This document shows, piece after piece, positions 5,398 through 7,778 of a stretch of DNA of 7,778 nt. The number at the start of each line of letters is the position of its first letter. Within the stretch, counting starts at the first letter, position 1. Origin of the DNA: Clostridiales bacterium (GTDB lineage: Bacteria > Bacillota > Clostridia > Christensenellales > Aristaeellaceae); assembly GCA_019409045.1 (NCBI GenBank), contig DXVG01000077.1, positions 1-7,778 on the forward strand. Reading direction: 5' to 3'. Under the pieces are notes generated by a model. It did not search any database, was not told where the DNA came from, and was given only the letters and a program-made list of their open reading frames with translations. The position numbers and the translations under genes are program-made.

Positions 5398-6675
5398 TCA
5401 GCGCCTGGGCGAGAGCTTTTCCATGCCGCCCATATACGCTCGAAGCGCCTCGGGAATGATCACGCTGCCGTCGGGCTGCTGGAACTGCTCGACGATGGCG
5501 GGCATCAGGCGGCTGGTGGCAAGGCCCGAGCCGTTGAGCGTGTGTACGAACTCCAGCTTCTTTGTCTCGCTGCGGCGGAAGCGAATATTTCCGCGCCGCG
5601 CCTGATAGTCGTGGGCGTTGGACACGGAGGAGCACTCCTTGTACTCGTTCATGCTGGGGATCCACAGCTCGATGTCGTAGGTCGTGGCCATGGACGCGGA
5701 GCAGTCGCCCGCGGCCAGCTTGGACAGGCGGAAGTGCAGCCCCAGCCCCTCCACGAGGCGGCAGGCCTTGCCGATGAGCTCCTGAAGCATCGCGTCGCTG
5801 TCCTCGGGCCGCGTGTAGCCGAACATCTCCACCTTGTTGAACTGGTGGCCGCGGATCATGCCGCGCTCGCTGGCGCGGTATGCGCCCGCCTCGCGCCGGT
5901 AGCAGGGCGTGTAGGCAAACAGCCGCTTGGGAAGCTCCTCCTCGGAGAGGATCTCGCCGCGGTAGAGGTTGATCAGCGCCGTCTCCGCGGTCGGCAGAAG
6001 GAAGCGGAAGCCCTCCTCGGTCAGCCGGTACACGTCCTCCTCAAACTTGGGGAACTGCCCGGCGGTCAGGCCGCACTCGTAGGTCAGAAGGTGCGGCGGC
6101 AGCATGAATGTGTAGCCGTCCTTGAGGTGTTCGCTGATGAAGTAGTTCAAAAGCGCCCACTCCAGCCGCGCGCCGACGCCTGTGTAGAGCCAGAAGCCGT
6201 TGCCGCCCATCTTCACGCCGCGCTCGTAGTCGATCAGCCCGAGGTCCACGCACAGGTCCACATGGTTTTTGATCTCCCAGTCGAACGCGGGTTTTTCGCC
6301 CCAGACCTTGACCACCTGATTGTTTTCCTTGCCGCCGGCCACCACGTCCTCCGCGGGCAGGTTGGGAAGCGCGAGCATGAAGCGCTCGATCTTCTCCTCC
6401 AGCGCGCTCTGCTCCTCGTCCATCTGCTTTACGCGGTCGGCCATCTCCTTGAGCTGCGCCAGCAGCGGCGCGGCGTCCTTGCCCTGCTTTTTGAGCGCGG
6501 GGATCTCCTTGCTCATGCGGTTGCGCTCCGCCTTGAGGGATTCGTTCTCCACAAGCAGCGCCCGGCGACGCGCGTCCCAGTCCAGAAGCTCGCCAAGGTC
6601 TAGGTCGCATCCGCGCTTTTGCAGCGCCGCGCGGACAAATTCGGGATTGGAACGGATGAGGTTCAGGTCAAGCAT
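5398..6675 (-). CDS. serS: Seryl-tRNA synthetase SerS
   Basis: A class II aminoacyl-tRNA synthetase that activates serine with ATP and charges tRNA-Ser in the cytosol. The 425 residues match the bacterial length. The N-terminal tRNA-binding coiled coil spans about 28-105. The catalytic core shows PTAETALINLYRGEIL (228-243), motif 2 around TPCYRREAGAYRASERGMIRG (256-276) with R260/R261, HQFNKVEMF (277-285), and motif 3 NGSGLATSRLMPAIVEQFQ (381-399). Several positions differ from the common bacterial type: AGAYRASERG where AGSAGRDTRG is usual, SNAHDYQARR (352-361) where SNFxDFQARR is usual, and LEWAL (171-175) where LERAL is usual. It is therefore a divergent SerRS subgroup but appears intact. 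The start is set by AGGAGG (6687-6682), 6 nt upstream. It is controlled by the T-box leader. Confidence 0.97.
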   Translation of the reverse strand: MLDLNLIRSNPEFVRAALQKRGCDLDLGELLDWDARRRALLVENESLKAERNRMSKEIPALKKQGKDAAPLLAQLKEMADRVKQMDEEQSALEEKIERFMLALPNLPAEDVVAGGKENNQVVKVWGEKPAFDWEIKNHVDLCVDLGLIDYERGVKMGGNGFWLYTGVGARLEWALLNYFISEHLKDGYTFMLPPHLLTYECGLTAGQFPKFEEDVYRLTEEGFRFLLPTAETALINLYRGEILSEEELPKRLFAYTPCYRREAGAYRASERGMIRGHQFNKVEMFGYTRPEDSDAMLQELIGKACRLVEGLGLHFRLSKLAAGDCSASMATTYDIELWIPSMNEYKECSSVSNAHDYQARRGNIRFRRSETKKLEFVHTLNGSGLATSRLMPAIVEQFQQPDGSVIIPEALRAYMGGMEKLSPRR

Positions 6676-6687
6676 GGTATCCCTCCT

Positions 6688-6726
6688 AAAAAAATACGCC
6701 CCGCCCGATCAACAGGGACGGCGCGC
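6688..6726 (-). terminator. Regulatory terminator of the serS T-box
   Basis: On the minus strand CCGTCCC (6721-6715) pairs with GGGCGG (6706-6701) around TGTTGATC, leaving a bulged T. The stem continues after a G-G mismatch with CGC/GCG, and a 7-T run occupies 6694-6688. The CCC and GCCGT bases are the same ones used by the antiterminator, so the two hairpins exclude each other. The serS AGGAGG follows directly after the T-run, so control is by transcription attenuation. Confidence 0.85.
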
Positions 6727-6901
6727 GCGCCGTGGTGCCACCCGTTTTCAAGCTGAAGCTCCTCGTTTGCGCGCTATCGGGCGCACCCGCTCCGCTTTCG
6801 CGGGGATGCTCGGGGATGGAGATCGAGCTTTGCGCCTCCGGCTCGCACCCGCCGCCGTCTCTCTTTGCGCGCGACCGCCCGACCGTTCCCGTCGTTGCGA
6901 T
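6688..6901 (-). ncRNA. T-box riboswitch leader of serS (tRNA-Ser responsive)
   Basis: The roughly 210-nt serS leader folds as a T-box. The Stem I base CGGG (6891-6888) pairs with CCCG (6814-6811). Above it GGTCGGGC (6884-6877) pairs with GCTCGATC (6828-6821), including two G-U pairs. Between these stems, on the 3' side, lies TCCAT, putting the serine codon UCC at 6820-6818 followed by the usual purine. An AGAGAG run and a GGTGCGAGCC segment form the top of Stem I. A CCGC-GAAA-GCGG hairpin (6803-6792) follows. The antiterminator (6746-6711) has AACGGG pairing with CCCTGTT, the 7-nt bulge TGGCACC (6740-6734) and a palindromic ACGGCGCG/CGCGCCGT stem. UGGC in the bulge complements GCCA, the tRNA-Ser end with discriminator G. 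Uncharged tRNA-Ser should favour antitermination and raise serS expression. Confidence 0.93.
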
Positions 6902-6907
6902 ACAACC

Positions 6908-6935
6908 ATTATAAACCGATTTTGAAAATATGCAA
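6908..6935 (-). promoter_or_regulatory. Promoter of the serS T-box transcript
   Basis: A perfect TATAAT (6913-6908, read leftwards) has TTGCAT (6935-6930) as a weak -35 at 16-bp spacing. Transcription would begin near 6901, at the 5' edge of the T-box. It is divergent from the ispE promoter, the two -10 boxes being about 63 bp apart. Confidence 0.75.
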
Positions 6936-6973
6936 GCACGCAGCCGATTTTTAACACACAGCGCAGGAAAGCA

Positions 6974-6982
6974 TGCTATAAT
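6974..6982 (+). promoter_or_regulatory. Extended -10 promoter of ispE
   Basis: TGCTATAAT at 6974-6982 is a perfect extended -10 element. No convincing -35 is correctly placed: TTAACA (6951-6956) matches five of six consensus bases but is 20 bp away. Extended -10 promoters tolerate a missing -35. The start of transcription would be near 6989, about 44 nt before the ATG. Confidence 0.7.
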
Positions 6983-7032
6983 GTTGGATGGCGTTTAACG
7001 GACGTACCAAAGCGATGGGTGGGGAAAAGCCT

Positions 7033-7778
7033 ATGAGGATCACCGCGCGGGCGCAGGCGAAGATCAACTGGTCGCTGGATGTGTGCGCCGGCCGGGACGA
7101 CGGCTATCACGAGCTGGATATGCTCATGCAGCGCATAGACCTGTCGGACGTGCTCACATTCGAGCGCGCCCGCTGGCTGTCGCTGACGGTGAACGGGCGT
7201 CCGCTGCCGGTGGGCGGGCGCAATCTGGTGTTGCAGGCGGCGCAGGCGCTGAACCAGTACATGGGCAAGCGGCTGGGCGCGCGCATAACGCTGCAAAAGA
7301 ACATACCCATCCGCGCGGGGCTGGGCGGCGGCAGCGCGGACTGCGCGGCCACGCTCATCGCGCTCAACCGGCTGTGGGAGCTGCGCCTGCCGGTGGACGC
7401 GCTTCTGAGCATCGGCCGCACGCTGGGCGCGGACGTGCCCTACTGCATCGCGGGCGGCTTTGCGCGCGTGGGCGGCATGGGCGAGCGCATCCGCGCGCTG
7501 GGCGCGGGGGAGAAGTACCCGCTGGTGCTGGTGCATGTGGGCCGCGGGCTCTCCACGGCACAGGTGTTTGCCGAGTACGACCGCATGGGCGCGACGCTGG
7601 GGCTGGACAACGAGGCGCTCGCGCGCGCGATCCTCGCCCGCAACTTCGACAGGATGGACGCGCTGTGTGGAAACGCGCTGGAGGCGCCGTCGATGCGCCT
7701 GCTGCCGCAGATCGGCGAGGCCCTGCAGGCGCTGCGCGCGCTCGGGGCAAGGACCGCGCGCATGAGCGGCAGCGGCTC
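7033..7778 (+). CDS. ispE: 4-diphosphocytidyl-2-C-methyl-D-erythritol kinase IspE (3' end outside window)
   Basis: A GHMP-fold kinase that phosphorylates CDP-methylerythritol at the 2-hydroxyl with ATP in the MEP pathway to isoprenoids, cytosolic. The 248 visible codons cover most of a roughly 280-300 residue protein; the frame is open at the right edge. Signatures are AKINWSLDV (9-17) with catalytic K10, DGYHEL (23-28), the ATP loop IPIRAGLGGGSADCAATL (91-108), the catalytic aspartate D135 in GADVPYC, and the beginning of GHMP motif 3, MSGSGS, at the window end. In-frame ATGs at 6988 and 7015 lie upstream. The start at 7033 is preferred because it gives the family N-terminus, has GGTGGGG 8 nt upstream, and the 6988 ATG falls at or before the predicted transcript start. 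It is divergent from serS. Confidence 0.95.
   Translation, partial: MRITARAQAKINWSLDVCAGRDDGYHELDMLMQRIDLSDVLTFERARWLSLTVNGRPLPVGGRNLVLQAAQALNQYMGKRLGARITLQKNIPIRAGLGGGSADCAATLIALNRLWELRLPVDALLSIGRTLGADVPYCIAGGFARVGGMGERIRALGAGEKYPLVLVHVGRGLSTAQVFAEYDRMGATLGLDNEALARAILARNFDRMDALCGNALEAPSMRLLPQIGEALQALRALGARTARMSGSG

Noticed and set aside
5210..5665. N-terminal extension of the Nudix frame into serS
   Set aside because: The frame is open by chance. The added residues overlap serS, its terminator and the Nudix promoter, and the homologous N-terminus begins at 5209.
5374..6603. A 409-codon plus-strand open frame opposite serS
   Set aside because: It is the antisense shadow of seryl-tRNA synthetase, with low-complexity Leu/Ala/Val/His composition and no family features.

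Overview
The window is about two-thirds G+C and reads as a chromosomal segment of a high-GC Firmicute, most likely a clostridial lineage. The reasons are a T-box leader in front of the seryl-tRNA synthetase gene, strong AGGAGG-type ribosome binding sites, a BceR/GraR-type response regulator, and protein sequences that resemble clostridial homologues. I cannot name a genus. The sequence starts exactly at the edge of a repeat and ends inside a gene.

Layout, left to right. Bases 1-120 are copy 1 of a dispersed repeat, followed by an intrinsic terminator (147-177) and a promoter (274-302). A plus-strand cluster of four genes follows: serC (phosphoserine aminotransferase), serA (phosphoglycerate dehydrogenase), a DUF1015-family protein, and an OmpR/PhoB-type response regulator. 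serC and serA are 2 nt apart. A terminator-like hairpin lies between serA and the DUF1015 gene. The DUF1015 and regulator genes overlap by 4 nt. After the regulator come a 14-bp inverted repeat, copy 2 of the repeat (4608-4727, same orientation, about 94% identical to copy 1 with no gaps), and a GC-rich terminator. The minus strand then carries a small Nudix hydrolase gene (own promoter) and serS (seryl-tRNA synthetase). The serS leader is a complete T-box riboswitch with a UCC serine specifier, a UGGC acceptor-binding bulge and mutually exclusive antiterminator and terminator hairpins. Divergent from serS, and cut by the right edge, is ispE of the non-mevalonate isoprenoid pathway.

How the parts fit. 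The centre of gravity is serine: SerA and SerC make phosphoserine from 3-phosphoglycerate, and SerS charges serine onto tRNA under control of a switch that senses uncharged tRNA-Ser. No phosphoserine phosphatase is present; the DUF1015 protein sits in that operon position. The Nudix enzyme resembles Ap4A hydrolases, and Ap4A is a by-product of aminoacyl-tRNA synthetases, so it may be functionally close to serS.

Most of the window is ordinary housekeeping. The parts that deserve attention are the DUF1015 protein and kinase-less response regulator attached to the serine genes, and the 120-bp structured repeat that brackets this four-gene block in direct orientation.
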